Shown: positions 1 through 5,562, counted from the first letter of the stretch. The stretch is DNA of 5,641 nucleotides from an uncultured Massilia sp. (GCA_946886065.1 CAMPHU010000280.1:1-5641), one strand, 5' to 3'. Made by a program: numbers and translations. Notes: a model not told the origin generated them from the sequence alone.

Positions 1-1358
1 TAGTAGTCCAGCGGCCGCAGCTCGATGCCCGCCTCGAGCGCCGCCTGCGCCACCCGCGCTTCGTCCGGCAGCCTGCCGTCGCGGCCGGGCTTGAAGTGCA
101 CGCAGACGTCTAGCCCCGCGTCGGACGGCCCGCACCGCAGCCTGTCGCCAAGGCGGTTGTGCAGCGCCTCGAGCAGGGCTTCGCGGCGCTCGCCATAGGC
201 CTCGCGCGTGCGCCGGATATGGCGCGCGAAATGGCCTTCGGCGATGAAGTCGGTTAGCACCGCCTGCGGCACGATGGCGCTGTGGCGGTCCACCACCGCC
301 TTGGCGCGCGCCAGCGGCCCGGCCAGCGCCGGCGGCGCGACCACGTAGCCGAGGCGCAGGCCGGGGAACAGGACTTTCGAAAAGGTGCCCACGTAGACCA
401 CGCAGCCGGCGCGGTCCAGGCCCTGGAGCGAAGCCAGTGGCGGCCCGGTGTAGCGGTACTCGCTGTCGTAGTCGTCCTCGATGATCCAGGCACGGTGCGC
501 CGTGGCCCAGCGCAGCAGGTCGAGGCGGCGCGCCAGGCTCATGGTCACGCCCAGCGGCAGCTGGTGCGAAGGAGTTGCGAACACCATGCGCGCGTCCGGA
601 TGATGCCGCGCCGCGTAGGCCACGTCCATGCCTTCCGCATCCACCGGCACCGTGCACAGGCGCGCGCCGGCTACCGCCAGCGGCGCGCAGGCGCCCTGGT
701 AGCCGGGCGACTCCACCCACACGCCGTCGCCCGGCGCCAGCAGCAGTTGCGCCAGCAGGAACAAGGCCTGCTGCGAGCCGGAGGTAATCACGATCTGGCC
801 GGGCGTACATTCGACGCCGCGCGAGGCGCGCAGGTAGGCGCACAGCAGCTCGCGCAAGGGGCCGTGGCCGGACGGCTCGCTGTAGCCCAGGTGCGGGCCG
901 GGACGGCGCAGCTGGCGCATCTCGAGCTTGCGCCAGACGTCGAAGGGGAACAGGTCCAGCCCCGGCATGCTGGGCCGGAAAGCGCGTACCGGACCGTCGT
1001 GGCTGCGCACCCGCGCCATCGCCGCCGCCAGCGCCGCCCCGCGTTCAGGCAGCGGGCGCAGCAGGCCCGGCGCCGGCTGCTCCTGGCGCGCGAGCGGCAG
1101 TGCCTCGTCGACGAAGGTCCCCTGCCCCACGCCGCCGCGCAGGTAGCCCTCAGCGCTCAGCTGTTCGTAGGCCGCCAGCACGGTCTGGCGCGATACGCCC
1201 AGCAGGCGGCTCAGGTCGCGCGTGGCCGGCAGGCGCGCGCCCGGCGCCAGCGCGCCGCGCAGGATGGCGCCCTTGAGCCGGCTGTACAGCTGGCGAAACA
1301 GCGGAACGGCGCCGCCACGGTCGAGCGGCGCGCCGGCGATGAGGTCGTGAATATGCAT
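1..1358 (-). CDS. MocR/PdxR-family transcriptional regulator with aminotransferase-like domain (partial, C-terminus off the left edge)
   Basis: A DNA-binding regulator that uses a PLP-binding, aminotransferase-like domain as its sensor. From the ATG at 1358 the minus strand reads open for 452 codons to the edge. Residues about 14-82 are a GntR winged helix (PLFRQLYSRLKGAILRG, then LPATRDLSRLLGVSRQTV and the wing GYLRGGVGQGTF). A linker of about 40 residues leads to a fold-type I domain with the family landmarks GYSEPSGHGPLRELL (158-172), TSGSQQALF (192-200), ESPGYQGA (216-223), EDDYDSEYRY (294-303) and TFSKVLFPGLRLGY (325-338). Lys328 is the expected PLP Schiff-base lysine. The last visible residues, ELRPLDY, resemble the family's C-terminal region, so perhaps 10-40 residues are missing. 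No clear Shine-Dalgarno precedes the start. It diverges from the OsmC/PaiB operon, with likely operator repeats 14-46 bp upstream of its start, suggesting autoregulation. The family is secure. The effector and exact identity (PdxR, GabR, TauR or other) cannot be read, so no symbol is given. Confidence 0.93.
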   Translation of the reverse strand, partial: MHIHDLIAGAPLDRGGAVPLFRQLYSRLKGAILRGALAPGARLPATRDLSRLLGVSRQTVLAAYEQLSAEGYLRGGVGQGTFVDEALPLARQEQPAPGLLRPLPERGAALAAAMARVRSHDGPVRAFRPSMPGLDLFPFDVWRKLEMRQLRRPGPHLGYSEPSGHGPLRELLCAYLRASRGVECTPGQIVITSGSQQALFLLAQLLLAPGDGVWVESPGYQGACAPLAVAGARLCTVPVDAEGMDVAYAARHHPDARMVFATPSHQLPLGVTMSLARRLDLLRWATAHRAWIIEDDYDSEYRYTGPPLASLQGLDRAGCVVYVGTFSKVLFPGLRLGYVVAPPALAGPLARAKAVVDRHSAIVPQAVLTDFIAEGHFARHIRRTREAYGERREALLEALHNRLGDRLRCGPSDAGLDVCVHFKPGRDGRLPDEARVAQAALEAGIELRPLDY

Positions 1359-1371
1359 GCTATGCAGTGGA

Positions 1372-1404
1372 AATTGGTACGCCCATCTTCGCCGGAATTG
1401 GTAC
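1372..1404 (-). promoter_or_regulatory. Probable MocR operator: two direct repeats GTACCAATT
   Basis: The 9-mer AATTGGTAC occurs at 1372-1380 and again, identically, at 1396-1404 (minus-strand reading GTACCAATT), a start-to-start distance of 24 bp. A degenerate inverted third copy, CTACCATAT, lies at 1428-1436. MocR regulators are known to bind direct repeats; GabR of Bacillus uses ATACCA-type repeats, and the core TACCA is shared here. The site lies in the 102-bp gap between the divergent regulator and the OsmC/PaiB operon, next to the inferred plus-strand promoter. It is therefore placed to control both directions. The repeat is seen directly; its role is inferred. Confidence 0.6.
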
Positions 1405-1405
1405 T

Positions 1406-1434
1406 TTGAGCAAGCCAAGTGGCCACCCTACCAT
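1406..1434 (+). promoter_or_regulatory. Candidate sigma70 promoter for the OsmC-PaiB operon
   Basis: A -35-like TTGAGC at 1406-1411 (4/6 to TTGACA) is followed after 17 bp by a -10-like TACCAT at 1429-1434 (4/6 to TATAAT). Transcription would start near 1441, about 20 nt before the OsmC-like gene's ATG. The -35 directly abuts the second operator repeat, so a bound regulator could block or recruit RNA polymerase. The match is moderate and rests on position as much as sequence. Confidence 0.4.
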
Positions 1435-1460
1435 ATGCCTGTTCTCACACAGGAGCTTCG

Positions 1461-1925
1461 ATGAAACCGATGGAATTCAGCGCCCGCGTGGCCTGGCAGC
1501 GCGCCGGCCAGCCTTTCCTCGACCAGCGCTACAGCCGCGCCCACGCCTGGTCCTTCGACGGCGGCCTGGCAGTGCCGGCCTCGTCCTCGCCGCTGTCGGT
1601 GCCGCTGCCGATGTCGGACCCGGCCGCCATCGATCCGGAAGAAGCGCTGGTCGCGGCTGCGTCGAGCTGCCACATGCTGTTCTTCCTGTCGATCGCGGCC
1701 AGGCGCGGCCACGTGGTCGACAGCTACGAAGACCAGGCCCTCGGCCTGCTGGACAAGGGCGCGGACGGGCGCGCAGCGCTGGTGCGCATCGCGCTGCGCC
1801 CGAGCATCCGCTTCGCCGGGCCTCAGCCCGCTGCCGAAGAACTCGCGCACATCCACCACCTGGCCCACGAGCAGTGCTATGTGGCCAATTCGCTGAAATG
1901 CGACGTGGTCGTGGAGGAAAGCTGA
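1461..1925 (+). CDS. OsmC/Ohr-family peroxiredoxin-like protein
   Basis: A 154-residue protein of the OsmC/Ohr superfamily: cytoplasmic thiol peroxidases that reduce organic hydroperoxides with a cysteine pair. It shows the early strand region FSARVAWQRAG, the LPMSDPAAIDPEEALVAAASSC segment with Cys70 at the start of the central helix (SSCHMLFFLSIA), and the second cysteine, Cys139, in AHEQCYVANSL. Both redox cysteines are therefore present, as is a Glu pair before the helix (Glu60/Glu61). The HMLFFL version of the helix is typical of the general OsmC-like branch rather than of classical Ohr. The ATG at 1461 is chosen because AGGAG at 1451-1455 sits 5 nt upstream; an in-frame ATG at 1419 lies before the inferred promoter elements. 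Its stop overlaps the next start by one base, so the two genes are co-transcribed. Length is normal for the family. Substrate and electron donor are unknown. Confidence 0.9.
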   Translation: MKPMEFSARVAWQRAGQPFLDQRYSRAHAWSFDGGLAVPASSSPLSVPLPMSDPAAIDPEEALVAAASSCHMLFFLSIAARRGHVVDSYEDQALGLLDKGADGRAALVRIALRPSIRFAGPQPAAEELAHIHHLAHEQCYVANSLKCDVVVEES

Positions 1926-2470
1926 TGTACATCGCCGCCCGCCACCGGCAGGACCGCATCGAGGCCATGCACGACCTGATGGCCACCCATGCGCTCGGCA
2001 TGCTGGTCACCCTGGACGACGGCTTGCCGGACGCCGACCACCTGCCCTTCGAATTCGTCGCCGACCACGCGCATGGCCCGCATGGCGTACTGCGGGCCCA
2101 CGTGGCGCGCGCCAATCCGGTGTGGCGCCGCGAGGGCCAGCAGGTGCTGGTCGCCTTTCGCGGCCCGGCTGGCTACATCACGCCCGATCCCATCGAGAAG
2201 GTGGAAACACAAGGGCGTGTGGTGCCGACCTGGAACTACCACGTGGTGCACGTGCACGGACGCCTGCGCGCCATCGAAGACCCGGCCTGGCTGCTGGCCC
2301 AGGTCAGGCGCCAGACCGAGCGCCAGGAAAGCGTGCTGCCTCATCCGTGGAGCGTCGGCGACGCGCCGCGCGCATTCATCGACGGCATGCTCAAGGCCAT
2401 CGTCGGCATCGAGATCGCGATCGAGCGCATCGAAGGGAAATGGAAGGGAAGCGCGCCGGCGGCGCGCTGA
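1925..2470 (+). CDS. PaiB-like FMN-binding split-barrel protein (annotated as FMN-binding negative transcriptional regulator), shortened C-terminus
   Basis: A 181-residue member of the PaiB family, named after a Bacillus subtilis protein linked to negative control of sporulation and degradative enzymes; the fold is a flavin-reductase-like split barrel. Landmarks in order: MYIAARH start, LGMLVTLDDG (24-33), DADHLPFEF (36-44), RAHVARANPVW (57-67), VLVAFRGPAGYITP (74-87), VVPTWNYHVVHVHG (99-112) and KAIVGIEIAIERIEGKWK (157-174). GGAGG at 1913-1917, inside the OsmC-like gene, sits 7 nt before the ATG, and TGATG couples the two genes. Family members usually continue about 25-30 residues past EGKWK with a conserved SQN-type tail. 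Here the protein ends GSAPAAR, with those codons lying in a GC inverted repeat (2451-2467). Other frames show no remnant of the tail. It is probably still folded, and possibly altered in flavin or dimer contacts. Direct DNA binding by this family is poorly established. Confidence 0.88.
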   Translation: MYIAARHRQDRIEAMHDLMATHALGMLVTLDDGLPDADHLPFEFVADHAHGPHGVLRAHVARANPVWRREGQQVLVAFRGPAGYITPDPIEKVETQGRVVPTWNYHVVHVHGRLRAIEDPAWLLAQVRRQTERQESVLPHPWSVGDAPRAFIDGMLKAIVGIEIAIERIEGKWKGSAPAAR

Positions 2471-2476
2471 GAGGAA

Positions 2477-2498
2477 CCGCGCACCGGACGGTGCGCGG
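2477..2498. terminator. Hairpin between convergent genes, possible bidirectional terminator
   Basis: CCGCGCACC (2477-2485) and GGTGCGCGG (2490-2498) form a perfect 9-bp stem with a GGAC loop. It begins 7 nt after the PaiB-like stop and ends 11 nt before the stop of the convergent DUF4142 gene. Neither side has a clear T run (the minus-strand side reads TTCCTCT), so it is a weak intrinsic terminator or a 3'-end stabilising structure. Confidence 0.5.
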
Positions 2499-2509
2499 CT
2501 GTTGCAGGC

Positions 2510-3313
2510 TTACTTGTTGCCGCTGTCGGTCTTGCCGGTGGCGCCGGAATGGCCGGTGGCGGTGCGTCCCTGCGTCGAGATCATTTCCTCGGCCGACTTC
2601 AGGTGCTGCTCGACGACCGGGGTCATCTTGGTGGCCAGGGCCTTGACGTCCGGATCCTTGGCGGCGCTCATGCTCTTCTTCAGCTTGGCGTGGGTGGCCT
2701 TGTGGTCGGCGCGGCCGGACTGCTTGGTGTAGGCGCGGTCGAAGGCATCGCCGCTGAGTTTCTCGAGCATGGCGGCCTTGGCCTTGTGCTTGGCGTCGAG
2801 CTCGGTCGGCAGGGTCACGCCCTTGGCCTGGGCCAGGCTCTCGACTTCGGCCTGGGCCTTGCTGTGGTCGTCGATCATCTGCTGGGCGAAGGTCTTCACT
2901 TCCTGGTTCTGGCTCTTGCTCAGGGCCAGCTTCGCGGTTTCGATCTCGGCCATGTTGGACAGGGCCATGTCGGTCAGGGCCTTCTTGTCGGCCTTGGTCA
3001 GTTTGGCCGCTGCGTCCGCCTTGGCGCCGGCTGCGGCGGCGGCAGTGGCGGGCGCGGCGGCGCCCGACTGGGTGGTGGCGGTGCTCGAGCTGCCGACCTG
3101 GCCGCTGCGGTCTTCCATGCCCTGGCTGTTGGTGTTGCCGACGGTGCCGTCATTGGCCGCCTTGCCGGTCAGGTTGGGGTTGCCTTGCGAGCCGTGCTGG
3201 CTCATCTGCTGGGCGCTCTGGGCATTGTTCTGCGCCTGTACGCCGAAGGAACCGAGCATGGCTGCCACTGCCGATACGGCGAGCAGGCTTTTGAGGACCT
3301 GTTTTTTCTGCAT
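2510..3313 (-). CDS. Exported DUF4142 (ferritin-like fold) protein
   Basis: A 267-residue protein. The ATG at 3313 is chosen because AGGAG (minus strand, 3325-3321) lies 7 nt upstream and a Sec signal peptide follows at once: MQKKQVLK, then a hydrophobic stretch LLAVSAVAAML and a cleavage site VQA|Q at 27/28. An in-frame upstream ATG at 3397 would bury the signal and is rejected. Residues 28-104 are low-complexity and rich in Q, N, S, G and A, probably a disordered linker. Residues about 106-247 match DUF4142: a four-helix bundle with SNMAEIETAKLAL (119-131), VKTFAQQMIDDHSKAQ (139-154), LAQAKGVTLP (160-169), GDAFDRAYTKQ (188-198), DHKATH (203-208) and VVEQHLKSAEEM (233-244). The tail 248-267 is again low-complexity. 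The family is often stress-associated in proteobacteria, but its biochemical function is unsettled. It is probably periplasmic and monocistronic. Confidence 0.9.
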   Translation of the reverse strand: MQKKQVLKSLLAVSAVAAMLGSFGVQAQNNAQSAQQMSQHGSQGNPNLTGKAANDGTVGNTNSQGMEDRSGQVGSSSTATTQSGAAAPATAAAAAGAKADAAAKLTKADKKALTDMALSNMAEIETAKLALSKSQNQEVKTFAQQMIDDHSKAQAEVESLAQAKGVTLPTELDAKHKAKAAMLEKLSGDAFDRAYTKQSGRADHKATHAKLKKSMSAAKDPDVKALATKMTPVVEQHLKSAEEMISTQGRTATGHSGATGKTDSGNK

Positions 3314-3497
3314 GATTGTTCTCCTGTTCCTGAATTGGTTTGGGGCTGGTGTGCGGGCTCGGGCTGCGCTGCCGGCCTGCTTCGTTCCGGTTGTCAACTA
3401 CGCAATATCGAGCCGCAGGTGAGTGTATCGCCGGGTCTTTGGGTGGAGCGCGCGGTAGCCTGAGTGCAAGGGAGTTTGTGGTGTGCGTGCAAAACCT
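3314..3497. other. 5' region of the DUF4142 gene, no clear promoter
   Basis: This is the leader of the minus-strand DUF4142 gene and no protein is supported in it. The minus strand carries a perfect TTGACA at 3397-3392, but the position 17 bp downstream (CGGCAG) is not a -10 element. Either the hexamer is chance or the promoter is read by an alternative sigma factor. The promoter is presumably within this stretch. Confidence 0.4.
3321..3325 (-). promoter_or_regulatory. Ribosome binding site that fixes the DUF4142 start
   Basis: The minus strand reads AGGAG 7 nt before the ATG at 3313. This decides for the 267-residue form with an N-terminal signal peptide over the 295-residue extension. Confidence 0.8.
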
Positions 3498-3530
3498 GGG
3501 CGGAGCAATGCCAGTGGCATTGCTCCGCCC
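3498..3530. repeat. Perfect 15-bp inverted repeat with 3-nt loop
   Basis: GGGCGGAGCAATGCC (3498-3512) and its exact complement GGCATTGCTCCGCCC (3516-3530) flank the loop AGT. The plus strand has no T tract after it and the minus strand only a short TTTT after AGG, so it is not a typical terminator. It lies upstream of the DUF4142 gene and directly next to the first REP-like element, as interspersed palindromic repeats or the hairpin of a small non-autonomous element would. Confidence 0.75.
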
Positions 3531-3545
3531 TTCGCGGGGATCACG
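3528..3545 (-). repeat. REP-like element, left copy (inverted)
   Basis: The minus strand reads CGTGATCCCCGCGAAGGG, a close match to the right copy at 3600-3620 in the opposite orientation. It overlaps the last 3 bp of the 15-bp inverted repeat. The CGTCA-CCCCGCGAAGG-GGGG theme resembles short extragenic palindromes found in many proteobacterial genomes. Repeated occurrence in this genome cannot be tested from the window. Confidence 0.5.
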
Positions 3546-3599
3546 TTGGTTTAGTGTGATGAGTACTCAAGGCCTTGGTTTCGGACACGCACTCATAAG

Positions 3600-3620
3600 C
3601 GTCACCCGCGAAGGCGGGGA
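3600..3620 (+). repeat. REP-like element, right copy
   Basis: CGTCACCCGCGAAGGCGGGG starts at 3600. GTC and CCCGC pair with GCGGG and GAC around a GAAG loop, giving an 8-bp stem with one bulged A. It is an inverted partner of the left copy 54 bp away, like the paired REP units of a BIME. It lies just outside the phosphoesterase terminator. Confidence 0.5.
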
Positions 3621-3645
3621 CCCAAGTTCGTTGAGCAGCCGCGAC

Positions 3646-3678
3646 AATAAAAAAAGCCAGTCCACAAGAACTGGCTTT
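3646..3678 (-). terminator. Rho-independent terminator of the phosphoesterase gene
   Basis: On the minus strand AAAGCCAGT (3678-3670) pairs with ACTGGCTTT (3661-3653) around an 8-nt loop. The transcript then runs into seven T residues (3655-3649) and ATT. It starts 18 nt after the phosphoesterase stop codon. Stem, loop and U-tract fit the intrinsic-terminator model well. The plus-strand side lacks a comparable T run. Confidence 0.9.
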
Positions 3679-3696
3679 CTCCACTAACCCGCGCGC

Positions 3697-5376
3697 TCAA
3701 CGAAACCGCAAAGCCCCTGTCAAATCCCCCGGCGGCCTCGCCCCGCGCGCCGCGAACGCCGCATTGCGCGCCGCCAGCCCCTCCAGCAGCGGCAAGCCAT
3801 GCAGGCGCGTGATGAAGCGCAAGATCGAAGTCGTATCGTAGAAGTTGTGATCCACCGCCCCACGCTTGGCATGCGGCGACACGATGATCGCCGGCACGCG
3901 CGAGCCCGGCCCCCAGCGGTCGCCCTTGGGCGGCGCCACGTGGTCCCACCAGCCGCCGTTCTCGTCGAAGGTGATCACCACCACCATCTCCTTCCACTGC
4001 GGCGACTTCTTCAGGTGCTCGATCACGTTGGCCACGTGCTGGTCACCCGACTCGACATCCGAGTAGCCCGCATGCAGGTTCAGGTTGCCTTGCGGCTTAT
4101 AGAAGGCCACGGCCGGCAGCGTGCCCGCCACCACGTCGGCCAGGAATCGATTCGAGATCGGGCTGTCGCCCAAGCCCCCGTCGCGCAGGTGCCGCTCGCG
4201 CGCGGCGGTGCCCGGCGCGAACTGCCTGAAATAATTGAAGGGCTGGTGGTGGTGCTGGAAGTTCGGCTTCTGCCCCGCCCCGCGCCCGTCCAGCGCCGCC
4301 TGCTGCGCGCCGCCGTACCAGGCCCAGCTCACGCCGCGCTCGGACAGCAGGTCGCCGATGGTCTTGTAGGTCTGCGGCGGCAGCACCGACGGGTCCTGCG
4401 GGTCGGCATGCTGCGGATCGCCGCCCTGCGCCGGACGCACCCAGCTCGGCTGGTAAGGCGGCGCCATCGTGTTGACCGCGTAGCCGTCCGGCGTGATCGG
4501 GCCGGCGTGCACGTACTTCGGCTTGCCCTCCAGCGCCGACCTGGGCGCATCCGGCGCGACCGCCAGGCGGTGCCCGGCCGGGCCGTCTTCCAGCACGGCG
4601 ATCTTCGACTTGGCCGGGGTCGACGCGGCGTTGAAGTATTCCGGCGTGCGGCCGCTGATCAGGAACTGGTGGTTCAGGTAGGAACCACCGAAGGCCGCCA
4701 TGAAGAAGTTGTCGCACAGGGTGAACGCGCGCGCGATCTGCCACAGGCCCAGGTTCTTCGCCGTCTCGCCGTAATGGCCCATCACCATCGCGCCGGCGTC
4801 CGACCAGGCCGCGAAGCCGTCGTTCTTGCCGCCGTTGATCTGCATCTGGTTCTGGTAGAACTGGTGCACCAGGTCGCGTGTGACGATGCTCTCGGGCAGG
4901 GGCTTGCCCTCGGCGTCGGTCAGCTTGAAAGGCGCGTTCGGCAGATTGACCAGCTGGTCTTCCTTGATCAGGTATTCCTTGCCGCCGATGTCCTGGCGGC
5001 CCGGCACCATGCCGCCCCAGATCTTCGGCAGGGACGGCAGCACCGAGCCGTCGCGGTCGCGCTGCTGCGCGGCTTCCGGCGGCAGCGCGGACAAGGGCGC
5101 GGCCAGGCCGGGGAAGTCGGCGAACAGGTTGTTGAAGCTGCGGTTCTCCAGGTAGATCACGACCACGTTCCTGACGTGCGCCTTCAGCTTGGCATCGAGC
5201 GAGCCTTTGACGGCCTGCGCGGGAGCGGGAGCGCGCGCGGGCTCGGCCTCGGCCACGGCGGGCAGGGCCGAACCGAGCCCGGCCGCCGCCGCGGCCTGGA
5301 AGATGCGCCTGCGCGCGGGATTGTCCGGCTGGGCAGCGGCGTCCTGCGCACCCTGCTCCTGTTCATGATCGTGCAT
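3697..5376 (-). CDS. Tat-exported phosphoesterase of the AcpA/phospholipase C superfamily (acid phosphatase-like)
   Basis: A complete 559-residue enzyme of the phosphoesterase family (PF04185), which hydrolyses phosphomonoesters or phospholipid head groups outside the cytoplasm. The N-terminus carries a twin-arginine signal: ARRRIFQ at 21-27, then the hydrophobic AAAAAGLGSALPA and an Ala-rich cleavage region near 43-55. The catalytic domain starts with VVVIYLENRSFNNLF (71-85), where Glu77-Asn78 are the expected metal ligands. GGSYLNHQFL (230-239) holds Ser232, the position of the nucleophile in AcpA-type acid phosphatases. YSDVESGDQHV (438-448) and ITFDENGGWWDHVAPP (468-483) supply the later metal and active-site residues (His447, Asp471-Glu472, Asp478-His479). 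SRVPAIIVSPHAK (492-504) is the usual closing strand. The ATG at 5376 is chosen for AGGAG 5 nt upstream; an ATG at 5418 is possible but has no such site. The family's extra C-terminal PLC domains are absent, so acid phosphatase is likelier than a haemolytic PLC. Substrate is not determined. Confidence 0.93.
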   Translation of the reverse strand: MHDHEQEQGAQDAAAQPDNPARRRIFQAAAAAGLGSALPAVAEAEPARAPAPAQAVKGSLDAKLKAHVRNVVVIYLENRSFNNLFADFPGLAAPLSALPPEAAQQRDRDGSVLPSLPKIWGGMVPGRQDIGGKEYLIKEDQLVNLPNAPFKLTDAEGKPLPESIVTRDLVHQFYQNQMQINGGKNDGFAAWSDAGAMVMGHYGETAKNLGLWQIARAFTLCDNFFMAAFGGSYLNHQFLISGRTPEYFNAASTPAKSKIAVLEDGPAGHRLAVAPDAPRSALEGKPKYVHAGPITPDGYAVNTMAPPYQPSWVRPAQGGDPQHADPQDPSVLPPQTYKTIGDLLSERGVSWAWYGGAQQAALDGRGAGQKPNFQHHHQPFNYFRQFAPGTAARERHLRDGGLGDSPISNRFLADVVAGTLPAVAFYKPQGNLNLHAGYSDVESGDQHVANVIEHLKKSPQWKEMVVVITFDENGGWWDHVAPPKGDRWGPGSRVPAIIVSPHAKRGAVDHNFYDTTSILRFITRLHGLPLLEGLAARNAAFAARGARPPGDLTGALRFR

Positions 5377-5381
5377 GCTCT

Positions 5382-5386
5382 CTCCT
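5382..5386 (-). promoter_or_regulatory. Ribosome binding site that fixes the phosphoesterase start
   Basis: The minus strand reads AAGAGGAGAGAGC directly before the ATG at 5376, with AGGAG 5 nt from it. This selects the 559-residue form over the 14-residue extension beginning at 5418. Confidence 0.8.
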
Positions 5387-5425
5387 CTTGCTGCGGCCGC
5401 GAGGAAGTCGGCCGCCAAAGCAGCG

Positions 5426-5455
5426 ATTATCCGCGTACTTTACAAAAGGAAACAA
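5426..5455 (-). promoter_or_regulatory. Candidate sigma70 promoter of the phosphoesterase gene
   Basis: The minus strand has GATAAT (5431-5426, 5/6 to TATAAT), preceded after an 18-bp spacer by TTGTTT (5455-5450, 3/6 to TTGACA), in a locally AT-richer stretch. The transcript would start near 5419, giving a leader of about 43 nt. The weak -35 fits an activator-dependent promoter. Confidence 0.5.
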
Positions 5456-5471
5456 GGAGAAGGCGCTGATC

Positions 5472-5489
5472 CGTCACAAGCGCGTCACA
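5472..5489. promoter_or_regulatory. Pho-box-like direct repeat (two CGTCACA units at 11-bp spacing)
   Basis: CGTCACA occurs at 5472-5478 and again exactly 11 bp later at 5483-5489. PhoB sites are built from 7-mers close to CTGTCAT/CTGTCAC at this same 11-bp spacing. The site lies about 17 bp upstream of the inferred -35 of a phosphatase gene, a natural member of the Pho regulon. Against it, the linker AGCG is not AT-rich and the repeat reads toward the plus strand, away from the phosphatase. It might instead serve a plus-strand gene beyond the window. Confidence 0.35.
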
Positions 5490-5529
5490 TTGGACCCGCA
5501 CAATGCAAGCGCTCCTAGGGAAGGGCAAC

Positions 5530-5562
5530 GGCGGTGCGAACCGCCCTACCGGCGCCGGCGGT
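5530..5562. repeat. GC-rich hairpin plus palindrome in intergenic DNA
   Basis: GGCGGT (5530-5535) pairs with ACCGCC (5540-5545) around a GCGA loop. It is followed by the 10-bp palindrome CCGGCGCCGG (5549-5558) within ACCGGCGCCGGCGGT. No T-tract follows, and no gene is supported here. It appears to be part of the same repeat-rich block as the next feature. Confidence 0.45.

Noticed and set aside
282..1409. Long plus-strand open frame (375 codons) over the regulator
   Set aside because: Its Arg/Ala/Gln-rich translation has no recognisable domain and it lies antisense to the MocR-type gene, whose motifs are unmistakable. It is a shadow of GC-rich coding DNA.
1419..1460. Upstream ATG as start of the OsmC-like gene
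   Set aside because: The extra 14 residues lie within the inferred promoter and lack a ribosome binding site, while the ATG at 1461 has AGGAG at the right distance.
2549..3463. Plus-strand open frame rich in Gly and Leu opposite the DUF4142 gene
   Set aside because: Its low-complexity Gly/Leu pattern is the reverse-strand echo of the Ala/Lys-rich helical gene, and it has no supporting start site.
3498..3530. Intrinsic terminator
   Set aside because: The stem is strong but no T-tract follows on the plus strand and only a displaced TTTT on the minus strand. No transcript clearly needs to end here, because the phosphoesterase already has its own terminator.
3340..3687. 115-codon plus-strand frame in the intergenic region
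   Set aside because: It runs through the 15-bp inverted repeat, both REP-like elements and the terminator, has no ribosome binding site, and resembles no family.
3799..5469. Long plus-strand open frame (556 codons) antisense to the phosphoesterase
   Set aside because: It is rich in Arg, His and Val with no domain, and the minus-strand frame carries every catalytic motif of the phosphoesterase family.
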